DNA from: a virus
Direction: 5' to 3' (one strand)
IMG/VR virus record: IMGVR_UViG_3300044621_001683
Span: 1-41,200 of that record
DNA length: 41,200 nucleotides
Part shown: piece by piece, positions 15,451 through 21,369 of the stretch
Layout of the letters: each line of letters starts with the position of its first letter
Position numbering within the stretch: the stretch's first letter is position 1
Notes under the pieces: model-generated
The model's input: the letters and a program-made list of their open reading frames with translations, nothing else
Told to the model about the DNA's origin: nothing
The model's database searches: none
Made by a program: the position numbers and the translations under genes

Positions 15451-15771
15451 TCAACAATTTTTTGATGCGGGAGGGTGTGCGGGCTTTTGAGTTTGGGCGC
15501 GGGGCTTTTTAGCTCCGGGGGTGCGTGGAGGGGTCTGAGGCCGTGGATCCTCGGTGCTGTGGCTGGGGGCTGCGGCGGGGCTGGGAACGGCTAAAATGGC
15601 GGCCTGGAGGGCGTCGGCGAGGCTGAGGCGGTGGGCCTGGGCGTAGGCGAGGAGGTGGGCGTGGGCGGTGGCGCTGACGCGCGGGAGCGTGGTGCGGCGG
15701 GGCTGCTGGAGGGCGGGACGGCCGCGGCTGCGCTTGCGGGCGGTGTTTTTGGTGTTAGGCTGGGGGATCAT
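15451..15771 (-). CDS. small basic protein with AT-hook-like motif, 106 aa
   Basis: ATG 15771 (MIPQPNTKNTARKRSRGRPAL) is chosen, since the longer frame upstream is compositionally implausible. KRSRGRP resembles an AT hook. VSATAHAHLLAYAQAHRLSLADALQAAILAV could be a short ribbon-helix-helix or helical domain. The tail is Pro/Lys-rich. A DNA-binding regulator is inferred. Its stop lies in the small palindrome upstream of the HTH gene. Confidence 0.5.
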   Translation of the reverse strand: MIPQPNTKNTARKRSRGRPALQQPRRTTLPRVSATAHAHLLAYAQAHRLSLADALQAAILAVPSPAAAPSHSTEDPRPQTPPRTPGAKKPRAQTQKPAHPPASKNC

Positions 15772-15803
15772 GGCGTTGGTGAATGCTGGCGCTGTTTGTG
15801 ATG

Positions 15804-15834
15804 AGCCCCCGGCGATTTGCGGTCGCCGGGGGCT
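15804..15834. terminator. strong 12-bp hairpin between two leftward genes
   Basis: AGCCCCCGGCGA (15804-15815) pairs perfectly with TCGCCGGGGGCT (15823-15834) around TTTGCGG. It lies 32 bp upstream of the 106-aa gene and 38 bp past the stop of the 84-aa gene. For leftward RNA no U-run follows, so it is either a weak terminator, an RNA-protecting structure, or a leader hairpin of the 106-aa gene. For rightward RNA it is followed by TTTGTG. Confidence 0.6.
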
Positions 15835-15847
15835 TTGTGCGTTTGGG

Positions 15848-15875
15848 TGACGTTGTTGACCTGGTTGACGGGTTA
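15848..15875. repeat. direct repeat, short copy (tgacgttgttgacctggttg...)
   Basis: This 28-nt sequence ends with the stop of the 84-aa gene. The same sequence with a 9-nt internal insertion is at 16252-16288, ending with the stop of the next gene upstream. The two copies bracket the 84-aa gene together with its leader. Confidence 0.7.
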
Positions 15876-16127
15876 GGCGGCTTCGGTTTCGGTTTCGGTG
15901 GCCAACAGGCTGATGGTGTCGCCTTCGTGGAGCTGGCACTCGCCTTCCAAGATGACCCAGCCGCCGCGCAGGTTGCCGCCTGTTGAGCGGCCGATGCCTG
16001 TGCAGCGTTGGCCGAGTTGGCCGAGGTCGAAATCTTCGACAGTGTGGTCGTCTGGGCCGGACCATTCCAGGTGGGCGGTTTTGATGCCGTGGTTGTCTTC
16101 AATGCGGGTGATGGTGGCGGTGGTCAT
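15873..16127 (-). CDS. hypothetical 84-aa protein in a repeat-flanked cassette
   Basis: The protein is acidic and beta-rich, starting MTTATITRIEDNHGIKTAHLEW, with GGNLRGGWVILEGECQLHEGDTISL in the second half. No family is recognised. It has its own leader with promoter-like boxes and a hairpin (16152-16222), which is nearly duplicated upstream of the DUF932 gene. Direct repeats flank it. This suggests a self-contained, separately transcribed module. Confidence 0.65.
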   Translation of the reverse strand: MTTATITRIEDNHGIKTAHLEWSGPDDHTVEDFDLGQLGQRCTGIGRSTGGNLRGGWVILEGECQLHEGDTISLLATETETEAA

Positions 16128-16151
16128 GGCGGTGTTTGTGAGGTGGTGGTT

Positions 16152-16222
16152 GCGTTTGCGGTGCAGTGCTCGGGATGAGCATGTGGGAGCTTAATGCGTG
16201 ATTTGTTGCGTGCAATAATTAT
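16152..16222 (-). promoter_or_regulatory. leader copy A: promoter boxes and hairpin
   Basis: Read leftward, TTGCAC (16210-16215) and TAAGCT (16188-16193) have a 16-bp spacer and could be -35 and -10 boxes. A hairpin TGCTC-ATCCC-GAGCA follows at 16167-16181, then CACAAACA just before the ATG at 16127. The same layout with many identical bases is found at 17669-17743. Conservation of both promoter and hairpin suggests shared control. Confidence 0.6.
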
Positions 16223-16251
16223 TTGTTGAAATGTTTAACGGTGACGGACGG

Positions 16252-16288
16252 TGACGTTGTTGACCTGGTTGACGTTGTTGACGGGTTA
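16252..16288. repeat. direct repeat, long copy
   Basis: It is the same sequence as at 15848-15875 but with an extra GTTGTTGAC-like 9-mer inside. The end of the repeat is the stop of the 135-aa zinc-ribbon gene. The T/G-rich GTTGAC units look like slipped copies of one short motif. Confidence 0.7.
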
Positions 16289-16693
16289 AAGATCCCAATG
16301 AATGCCGCGCGTGCCGTAGTAGGAGGTCGCAGCGGCTTCGCCTTCTTTGTGGGCTGTGGCGTTTCCGCACGGGGTGCAGACGCCATAACCGGTGTCTCTG
16401 TTCCACCATTGGCGGCCTTTGGTGCGCTGACCGCAGCAACAACAACTGAGGTTGCGCGCTGGGCGAACGGGGGCCGCGCTTTGACGGCGGAAGATGGTCG
16501 CGAGATCGGGCAGGAGGTAATCGCCGCTAGGCTGTAAGCGCGGGCGGTGGGCAAGGCCGCGACTGCGGGCGGCGCGCAGAAGATAAGCAACGCGGGCACG
16601 CGGCACATCGTGTGCGCGCTGCTCGCTGTAATAAACGAGGCTGAATGCGGCTTTGATGCGGACGGGCTGGGCAGGTGTTTGGGGAATGGACAT
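16286..16693 (-). CDS. zinc-ribbon protein, 135 aa
   Basis: The last third has LSCCCCGQRTKG and GYGVCTPCGNA, which form a Cys4-type zinc ribbon around WWNRDTGYG. The N-terminal part is basic, with RARVAYLLRAARSRGLAHRP followed by a DLATIFRR segment. The protein may bind nucleic acid. It lies 58 bp downstream of the DUF932 gene and is probably in the same transcript. The family is not recognised. Confidence 0.65.
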   Translation of the reverse strand: MSIPQTPAQPVRIKAAFSLVYYSEQRAHDVPRARVAYLLRAARSRGLAHRPRLQPSGDYLLPDLATIFRRQSAAPVRPARNLSCCCCGQRTKGRQWWNRDTGYGVCTPCGNATAHKEGEAAATSYYGTRGIHWDL

Positions 16694-16751
16694 GAAATGA
16701 TGAGCGGTGAAAATTTGCCCGCGTGTGGGATGCGCGGCCCCCGTGTGGGGT

Positions 16752-17636
16752 TTAGGCTTTGAGTTTCTTCATCTCTTCGGCCAAGGCCCAGAGGGCGCGG
16801 TTGACGGTGGTGTTTTGGTCGATGCCGCCGATCTCGCGTGTCTGGCGGCGTGCCACACGGCGGCCTTTGTCGTCGCGCTGGACGTAGCGGAGGCCGCCGC
16901 GAATGAGGCTTTCTTGCACGGTGTTCAGCGTGTTCCAAATGGTCGGCGCGGCGTCTTCATGGCGGCGAAGGGTAAGCACCTGGTCTGGAGTGACAGGAGC
17001 GGCTTTGTCTTCGTAGCGTGCGACGAGTGCGGCGGTGGCAAAGGCGCGTTGCTCGCCTGCGGTGAGCTGCATGCTGGCCATGCTGCGGACGCTTTCATTG
17101 ACTTCGGGGAGCTTTTCCATGAGGGACACGCATCCGTCGATCACCTGGCCGGTGACATCGCCCTTGTGAGGGACGCGGATGTCTTCGATCATGTTTTGTG
17201 CGACGACGAGGCCGTTGCCGCAGACGAGGCGGAAGATGCCTGCCATGAGGCGATAAGAGCTGGTGCCGTCGTGCGAATTGAGCAGGACGATCTCGTTGTG
17301 ATTGCCGCCGACTTCGAGTTTTTGGCTGTCGTGGCGGAGGCGAATCAGATGCTTGGTGAAGCCGCGCTTTTCTTCGTCGCGAGAGCCGCCTTGCATGACG
17401 GCGTAAGGGCGGAAGCCTTCGCGCATGAGGCTGGTGAGGACTTCGCTGGTGGGGATGTAGCTATAAACGGCGGAGCGGCTGCTGTGGGCCTGCTCGGCGA
17501 AGATGCTGGGGGCGATGCTGCGGAGCTGGTCGAGATCCAAAGGCTGGCGGGAGGTGTAATTGACCGCGCCGTTGCTGCGGGTGTGGGTGCGAGCGAAACG
17601 GGAGATGTGGGAGGAGTAGGAGCCGAGGATGTTCAT
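16752..17636 (-). CDS. DUF932 family protein
   Basis: ATG 17636 (MNILGSYSSH) gives 294 aa. The signature region GFRPYAVMQGGSRDEEKRGFTKHLIRL, then NEIVLLNSHDGTSSYRLMAG and FRLVCGNGLVV, is typical of DUF932 phage/plasmid proteins, whose function is unknown. It is the first leftward gene, next to the divergent switch region, and has the structured leader at 17669-17743. Early, strong expression is therefore likely. The length is normal for the family. Confidence 0.85.
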   Translation of the reverse strand: MNILGSYSSHISRFARTHTRSNGAVNYTSRQPLDLDQLRSIAPSIFAEQAHSSRSAVYSYIPTSEVLTSLMREGFRPYAVMQGGSRDEEKRGFTKHLIRLRHDSQKLEVGGNHNEIVLLNSHDGTSSYRLMAGIFRLVCGNGLVVAQNMIEDIRVPHKGDVTGQVIDGCVSLMEKLPEVNESVRSMASMQLTAGEQRAFATAALVARYEDKAAPVTPDQVLTLRRHEDAAPTIWNTLNTVQESLIRGGLRYVQRDDKGRRVARRQTREIGGIDQNTTVNRALWALAEEMKKLKA

Positions 17637-17668
17637 GATGATGCTGTTTGTGATGTGGTTTGAGGTTC

Positions 17669-17743
17669 GCGTTTGCGGCGCGGTGCTCGGTGATGAGCAC
17701 GAGGGGAGATTAATGCGGGAATTGTTGCGTGCAAGTATTAATT
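17669..17743 (-). promoter_or_regulatory. leader copy B: promoter boxes and hairpin
   Basis: Leftward TTGCAC (17729-17734) and TAATCT (17707-17712) are spaced by 16 bp. The hairpin GTGCTC-ATCACC-GAGCAC (17683-17700) follows, then a C/A-rich stretch with CACAAACA before the ATG of the DUF932 gene. It corresponds block by block to leader copy A at 16152-16222. The hairpin is extended by one base pair relative to copy A, with both arms changed. Confidence 0.6.
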
Positions 17744-17772
17744 GCAGGAAAATGTTGTTTGCGTCTTTTTGG

Positions 17773-17799
17773 TTGACTATGGGGTAACCTGTGTAATTC
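17773..17799 (+). promoter_or_regulatory. candidate rightward early promoter
   Basis: TTGACT (17773-17778) and TAATTC (17794-17799, preceded by TGTG) lie 27 bp before the first rightward gene. The spacer of 15 bp is short for sigma-70. This is the only plausible promoter seen in the divergent region for the early genes, so confidence is low. Confidence 0.3.
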
Positions 17800-17825
17800 T
17801 TCGGCGTATCCGTTTTCTCAACGCT

Positions 17826-18029
17826 ATGCCGAACGACGACACTCCGCCCCCGACGCCGCCCGATTTGATCGTGCTGGAAGCCCTCAAGGAGACCTGCGAG
17901 CAGGTGCGCCGCCACAATAGCAATCCGGAGGTGGCGAAGGCTGCGCTCCAATGGGAGACGCGCTTTGCCGCGAGCATGAAGAAGCACGAAACGGGAGGCG
18001 CTGGCCGCGAGGTGGCGACGACGGCGTGA
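17826..18029 (+). CDS. small hypothetical early protein, 67 aa
   Basis: This is the first rightward gene. The protein starts MPNDDTPPPTPPDLI and then forms a helical segment (VLEALKETCEQVRRHNSNPEVAKAA). It is mostly charged and has no recognised family. Its last codons overlap the next frame by 4 bp (GTGA). Confidence 0.6.
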   Translation: MPNDDTPPPTPPDLIVLEALKETCEQVRRHNSNPEVAKAALQWETRFAASMKKHETGGAGREVATTA

Positions 18030-18223
18030 TTTCGGATCTGCAACAACGCATTTCCGCCGCTCTGCGCAAGGGCAAGCGGCAGGTCGAGGCCACGGGCGCG
18101 GGAGCGCTGGGGAGTGCTTCCCGCGCCCCGGTGGCCCGGGCTTACGAGGTCCGGGAGTCGTGCGGTAATGTGCGGCGCTCTTTTTTGCTGTGGCATCCCC
18201 TTAAACAAGGAGGTCGGCCATGA
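18026..18223 (+). CDS. possible small basic early protein, 65 aa
   Basis: A GTG start at 18026 overlaps the stop of the previous gene (GTGA), with GAGGTGG about 11 bp upstream. The frame encodes ISDLQQRISAALRKGKRQVE, then a less convincing Gly/Ala-rich part. It ends by overlapping the next ATG (ATGA). The overlaps at both ends support translation. The composition is ordinary and there is no recognised family. Confidence 0.4.
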   Translation: MISDLQQRISAALRKGKRQVEATGAGALGSASRAPVARAYEVRESCGNVRRSFLLWHPLKQGGRP

Positions 18224-18393
18224 TCGCGGCGGCTTTTTTTGTGCTGACTGTGCTCGTGATCTGGCTGGGCGCGGCGGCGGTGGCGGCTCTGGCGCTGCCT
18301 GAGCGCGATTGGCGCGCGGAGGATTTCGAGCTTCGCGAATACGCGCAGTGGAAGCGGGAACGTGAGGGCCGCGGCGATGCCGACGGCAAGTGA
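18220..18393 (+). CDS. single-TM small membrane protein, 57 aa
   Basis: A perfect AAGGAGGT at 18207-18214, 5 nt from ATG 18220, marks the start. Residues 1-27 (MIAAAFFVLTVLVIWLGAAA and on to about ALPE) form one transmembrane helix. A charged tail of about 30 residues follows (WRAEDFELREYAQWKRERE). It lies among early genes, so it is not an obvious holin. The function is unknown. Confidence 0.7.
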   Translation: MIAAAFFVLTVLVIWLGAAAVAALALPERDWRAEDFELREYAQWKREREGRGDADGK

Positions 18394-18427
18394 TCGGGCG
18401 GGCTTTTTCTTTTTTGTGACTCTTACC

Positions 18428-18820
18428 ATGTCGAAGCGTGCTTTCTCCACTCCTACCGCGGCGGCGGTGCTCCAGAACGGGCGCTGGTCGGCCGCTGAGG
18501 TGGCGACGCTGCTGGATGTGCCGGTGTCGCTGGTGGAGCGCTGGGCGCAAACCGGCCTGGTGCCGGGGTGCTCAGTGGTGGCGGGGCGGTGGATGCTGCC
18601 GGGGCGCTCTCTTTTTCTTTTTTTGGGCCGACGCATTGAGCCGCACTACTCTATCCAAACGGTGGCGACGCTGCTGGATCGGCCGGTGAACACGGTGCGC
18701 AATTGGCTGCGGCTGGGTCGGCTGTCGAGCGTGAAGCTCGGGCTGGCACGGAAAGCGGCGTGTCTGGTGCCGGAAAGCGCGGTGCTGAAGCTGCTGCGAG
18801 GCGAAGGAGGTGCGGCATGA
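18428..18820 (+). CDS. double excisionase/MerR-like HTH protein
   Basis: Two similar helix-turn-helix units occur in 130 aa. The first is WSAAEVATLLDVPVSLVERW at about residues 20-39, and the second is YSIQTVATLLDRPVNTVRNW at about 74-93. Each is followed by a wing-like segment. Both share the VATLLDxPVxxVxxW core of excisionase or MerR-type DNA-binding domains, so the gene looks like an internal duplication. It may be a regulator or excisionase, by inference. It overlaps the next gene by 4 bp. Confidence 0.7.
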   Translation: MSKRAFSTPTAAAVLQNGRWSAAEVATLLDVPVSLVERWAQTGLVPGCSVVAGRWMLPGRSLFLFLGRRIEPHYSIQTVATLLDRPVNTVRNWLRLGRLSSVKLGLARKAACLVPESAVLKLLRGEGGAA

Positions 18821-19494
18821 CTGCGTCACAAAATGTGGTGCAATCCGGCGGCTGCAATGTGTGTGTGGCTGTGGCTGCGCTGGCCGGTCCGGCTGCCGGG
18901 ATGGATTGTGTGGCGGGGGAAGTTTCGGCAATGGGCGCGGCGGTCGCGACGGTGGCCGCTGGGCCGGATCGGGTGCCTGGCGCGGGTGCCGGGATGGCGT
19001 CAGCGGATGCGGAATCCGCTGTGGATTTCGGTTTTCCCTGCGTAAATGCGGCATTAGCTGCTTCATGTCACACTTCTTGCCACACTTCGACCGGGCAGGG
19101 TGCTGACCTGGGCGGCGCGGTGGCGGTGGTTTTGAACGAGGGGGGGCGGGGGTCGGTCGCGACGACGGCCGGCGTCCCTATAATCGGATTCGAGGTCACA
19201 GAAAATTTTGTCAATGTCCATGCCGCCGCGTTCACCGATGCAGGCCAGTTGCTGGCGCGCGAGATCCGCACCGGAGCCATCGTGCTGGTGCAGGTAGCGG
19301 CTGGGCTGGATTGCTCGACGCTTGCGCTTCCGGCTGTTTTGGCCTGCCGCAAAAAAAAGGGCGGCGCGCTGGTGTTTGAAGGACCGGTGCCGGAGTGGAA
19401 ATGCCCGCAGTGCTGGCTTGCCCATCCGCGCGATTGCATGGAGCAGCCTTGTGGCTGGCAGGACAAACCCAAAAAAAAGGGGGGCGCGGCATGA
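18817..19494 (+). CDS. hypothetical protein with C-terminal Cys motif; reading frame partly uncertain
   Basis: AAGGAGGT at 18804-18811, 5 nt before ATG 18817, strongly supports this start, which gives 225 aa. The C-terminal part (GFEVTENFVNVHAAAFTDAG, then EWKCPQCW and CMEQPCGW) looks like a real protein with a zinc-binding Cys set. The first 120 residues are Ala/Gly/Val-rich and unusual. In 18833-19045 the base pattern fits another frame better (a Trp/Arg-rich 70-aa frame, in phase with the upstream HTH gene). Either the genes overlap or a frameshift exists. Two A8 runs (19351 and 19471) lie in the coding part. It overlaps the next ATG by 4 bp. Confidence 0.55.
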   Translation: MTASQNVVQSGGCNVCVAVAALAGPAAGMDCVAGEVSAMGAAVATVAAGPDRVPGAGAGMASADAESAVDFGFPCVNAALAASCHTSCHTSTGQGADLGGAVAVVLNEGGRGSVATTAGVPIIGFEVTENFVNVHAAAFTDAGQLLAREIRTGAIVLVQVAAGLDCSTLALPAVLACRKKKGGALVFEGPVPEWKCPQCWLAHPRDCMEQPCGWQDKPKKKGGAA

Positions 19495-19793
19495 GCACGG
19501 CCACCGTCAGCCTTTGGGACACCGCCCCGGCCACCGCGGCCGTGCGTGAGCGTCCCGTGCACGAGCTGCTGCACCAGCGCGCCAAGCTGGACGAATGGAG
19601 CGAGCAGATCCGCGTCATCCGCGATTTGCTGCCCGATCTCGATGTGAGCCCGACTGAGCGCTTGGCGCTCAGCATGGAGCTCGCCGTCGCCAAATGCGGC
19701 GCCCTGGCCTGTGCCAACGCCATAACCGCCTGCGAGGAGCGCATGCGCCAGCAGCACGCCCGCATGCAGCGCACCCATGGTCATTTGCTTTGA
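19491..19793 (+). CDS. hypothetical helical protein, 100 aa
   Basis: ATG 19491 overlaps the upstream stop by 4 bp. The protein is mainly helical (ELLHQRAKLDEWSEQIRVI, then ERLALSMELAVAK and EERMRQQHARMQR), with two or three Cys in the middle of the last helices. No family is recognised. It sits in the early operon upstream of the replication genes. Confidence 0.65.
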   Translation: MSTATVSLWDTAPATAAVRERPVHELLHQRAKLDEWSEQIRVIRDLLPDLDVSPTERLALSMELAVAKCGALACANAITACEERMRQQHARMQRTHGHLL

Positions 19794-19802
19794 ATTTTCC
19801 CC

Positions 19803-20078
19803 ATGAACGACAACGACTCCCCAACTGACTCCTCACCGCCTGAGTTCACCATTCAGGTGCTCCGGCACAAACCGAATGCGCAGACCCGCGTGCTTGAGCC
19901 TTGGCCCATGGCCACGATCAACATCACGCAGGCAGGCACCGTCTGCTTCTCTGGCGATGCCAGCAAAAGCTACGGCCCCATGCAGCAAGCCTTTGAGGCC
20001 ACCGTCACCGCCTTTGCCCAGGCCGCGGCCAAGATCATCGAGCGGCAAATCATTGTCAAAGCCGACAAAACTCTATGA
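19803..20078 (+). CDS. hypothetical protein, 91 aa
   Basis: The protein begins MNDNDSPTDSSPPEFTIQVL. It has a beta-like middle segment (MATINITQAGTVCFSGDASK) and a helical end (FEATVTAFAQAAAKIIERQ). The leader is TTTTCCCC before ATG without a Shine-Dalgarno sequence. The function is unknown. Confidence 0.6.
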   Translation: MNDNDSPTDSSPPEFTIQVLRHKPNAQTRVLEPWPMATINITQAGTVCFSGDASKSYGPMQQAFEATVTAFAQAAAKIIERQIIVKADKTL

Positions 20079-20081
20079 GCC

Positions 20082-20389
20082 ATGAAACTCACCGCCTGGG
20101 TGCGCGAATCCGCCGCCAATCTCCGCGTCAAGCCGACCACGCTCTGGCGCACCCTGTATCGGCAACGGCTCCCGTGGCCGGCCATGATCAAAAAAAACCG
20201 GCGCGTGTTCGACGTGCTGGATCCGCCGCTGTTCCCGTCGTGCGTGCCATCTGGCGTGATGCCACGGGCACGCGCGTCCGCCTCACCTACGTCACCCGCG
20301 GCACCGTCGATTACCAAAACCTCGACACCGGCGGCCATGGCGTCATGAGCCGCGTTTGGCTCGAGAAACACTTCACTCCCCTGCCCTGA
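20082..20389 (+). CDS. DNA-binding-like protein split over two frames (frameshift or recoding)
   Basis: The frame from ATG 20082 begins MKLTAWVRESAANLRVKPTT and then LWRTLYRQRLPWPAMIKKNR, which looks like an HTH of the excisionase type. After about 20235 this frame loses its coding character but stays open to 20348. From there the -1 frame becomes convincing (VVRAIWRDATGTRVRLTYV and EKHFTPLP) and ends with a TGATG stop-start overlap onto the DUF1376 gene at 20389. One protein made by a -1 shift fits best. An A AAA AAC slippery heptamer lies at 20192-20198, but the GC pattern places the switch nearer 20235. An assembly indel or true pseudogene is also possible. Confidence 0.5.
20192..20198 (+). 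other. A AAA AAC slippery heptamer
   Basis: The heptamer lies in the zero frame of the gene at 20082 in the arrangement NNA AAA AAC used for -1 ribosomal frameshifting. It belongs to an 8-A run (20190-20197) in a GC-rich gene. The -1 frame continues to the TGATG overlap at 20387-20391. Use in recoding is not shown. Confidence 0.4.
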
Positions 20390-21369
20390 TGCACAAGTAT
20401 TGGAGACACATCGGCGATTACGCCAAGGACACTCGGCACCTCTCCATCCTGGAGCACGGCGCTTTCACCCTCATGCTCGACTGGTGCTATGCCTCCGAAA
20501 AGCCGCTGCCCGAGGATGAAAAGGTGCTTTTCCGGCTCTGTGGAGCCTTCGACAAGGCCGAACAGAAGGCCGTGCTGGCTGTTCGCGATGAATTTTTCAC
20601 TCGTGAGGAGTCCGGCTGGACACAGAAACGCGTGCTCGAAGAGATCGCCGACTTCCGCGACAAGCAGGCCAAAGCCAAGAAGGCAGCGGACGAAAGCTGG
20701 AAGAGCAGGCGCAATGCGGACGCAATGCAGACGCATAGCGAACGCATCCAAAATGCAGGGTCCAATGCAATGCCTCGCGCGCACGTTCCAGCAACCAACA
20801 ACCAACAACCAGCAACCAATCTACTCTTGCTCGCACCTCACGGTGCTGAGCCGACGGCCGATGATCCCGAAGGCTCCGCCGCAGCCACCCCAGAAGGTTC
20901 TGGCGAAAAAAAGAAAAGGGGGGCGGCGGTGGAAGACTTGGCCTGGGCACCGGACACGGGTTGGACGGGTTTCACGGACACGCTCATGGACGAGCTGGCG
21001 GGCGCTTACCCGGCCTGCGACATCCGGCGGCAGATGCTTGCCATGGAGCAGTGGTTGAAGGCGAACAAGGCCAAGGCTCGCAAGAGCAACTGGCGCAAGT
21101 TCGTCACCAACTGGCTCGCCAAGGAGCAGGATCGCGGTGGTGATCTGCGCGGCAAGACACCCTTCCAAGCCTTCTCGGATAGCTTTGGCGCGAAAAAAGA
21201 AGCGCCGCCGCTCACGGTGGAGCTTCCGCCGGACGGCTACGAGCAGGCCATGACCGCCCTTTGGGGTGATGGCTGGGAGGGCACCGTGCCCGGCTGGCCG
21301 CAAATGGTCGCCAGTGACAAGGCACAGATCCGCCGCTGGCTCGCTGAGCATGGGAAGGAGGCAGCATGA
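20389..21369 (+). CDS. DUF1376-type replication protein
   Basis: The start is ATG 20389, which overlaps TGA of the preceding -1 frame (TGATG). The product has 326 aa. The N-terminal MHKYWRHIGDYAKDTRHLSI and LMLDWCYASEKPLPEDEKVL match the DUF1376 (YdaU-like) domain common in phage replication initiators. A low-complexity linker with PATNNQQPATN and an A7 run follows. The C-terminal helical region (SNWRKFVTNWLAKEQD) resembles the end of DnaT/helicase-loader-like proteins. It overlaps dnaB by 4 bp, so a helicase-loading role is likely. Confidence 0.75.
   Translation: MHKYWRHIGDYAKDTRHLSILEHGAFTLMLDWCYASEKPLPEDEKVLFRLCGAFDKAEQKAVLAVRDEFFTREESGWTQKRVLEEIADFRDKQAKAKKAADESWKSRRNADAMQTHSERIQNAGSNAMPRAHVPATNNQQPATNLLLLAPHGAEPTADDPEGSAAATPEGSGEKKKRGAAVEDLAWAPDTGWTGFTDTLMDELAGAYPACDIRRQMLAMEQWLKANKAKARKSNWRKFVTNWLAKEQDRGGDLRGKTPFQAFSDSFGAKKEAPPLTVELPPDGYEQAMTALWGDGWEGTVPGWPQMVASDKAQIRRWLAEHGKEAA

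Noticed and set aside
15451-16065. Long 204-codon leftward frame
   Set aside because: Only the part from ATG 15771 looks like a protein. The upstream part is Arg/His-rich and overlaps the 84-aa gene in another frame.
20771-20820. caaccaac repeats as a replication origin
   Set aside because: They encode the PATNNQQPATN linker of the DUF1376 protein in frame, with no AT-rich unwinding region or phased iterons around them.
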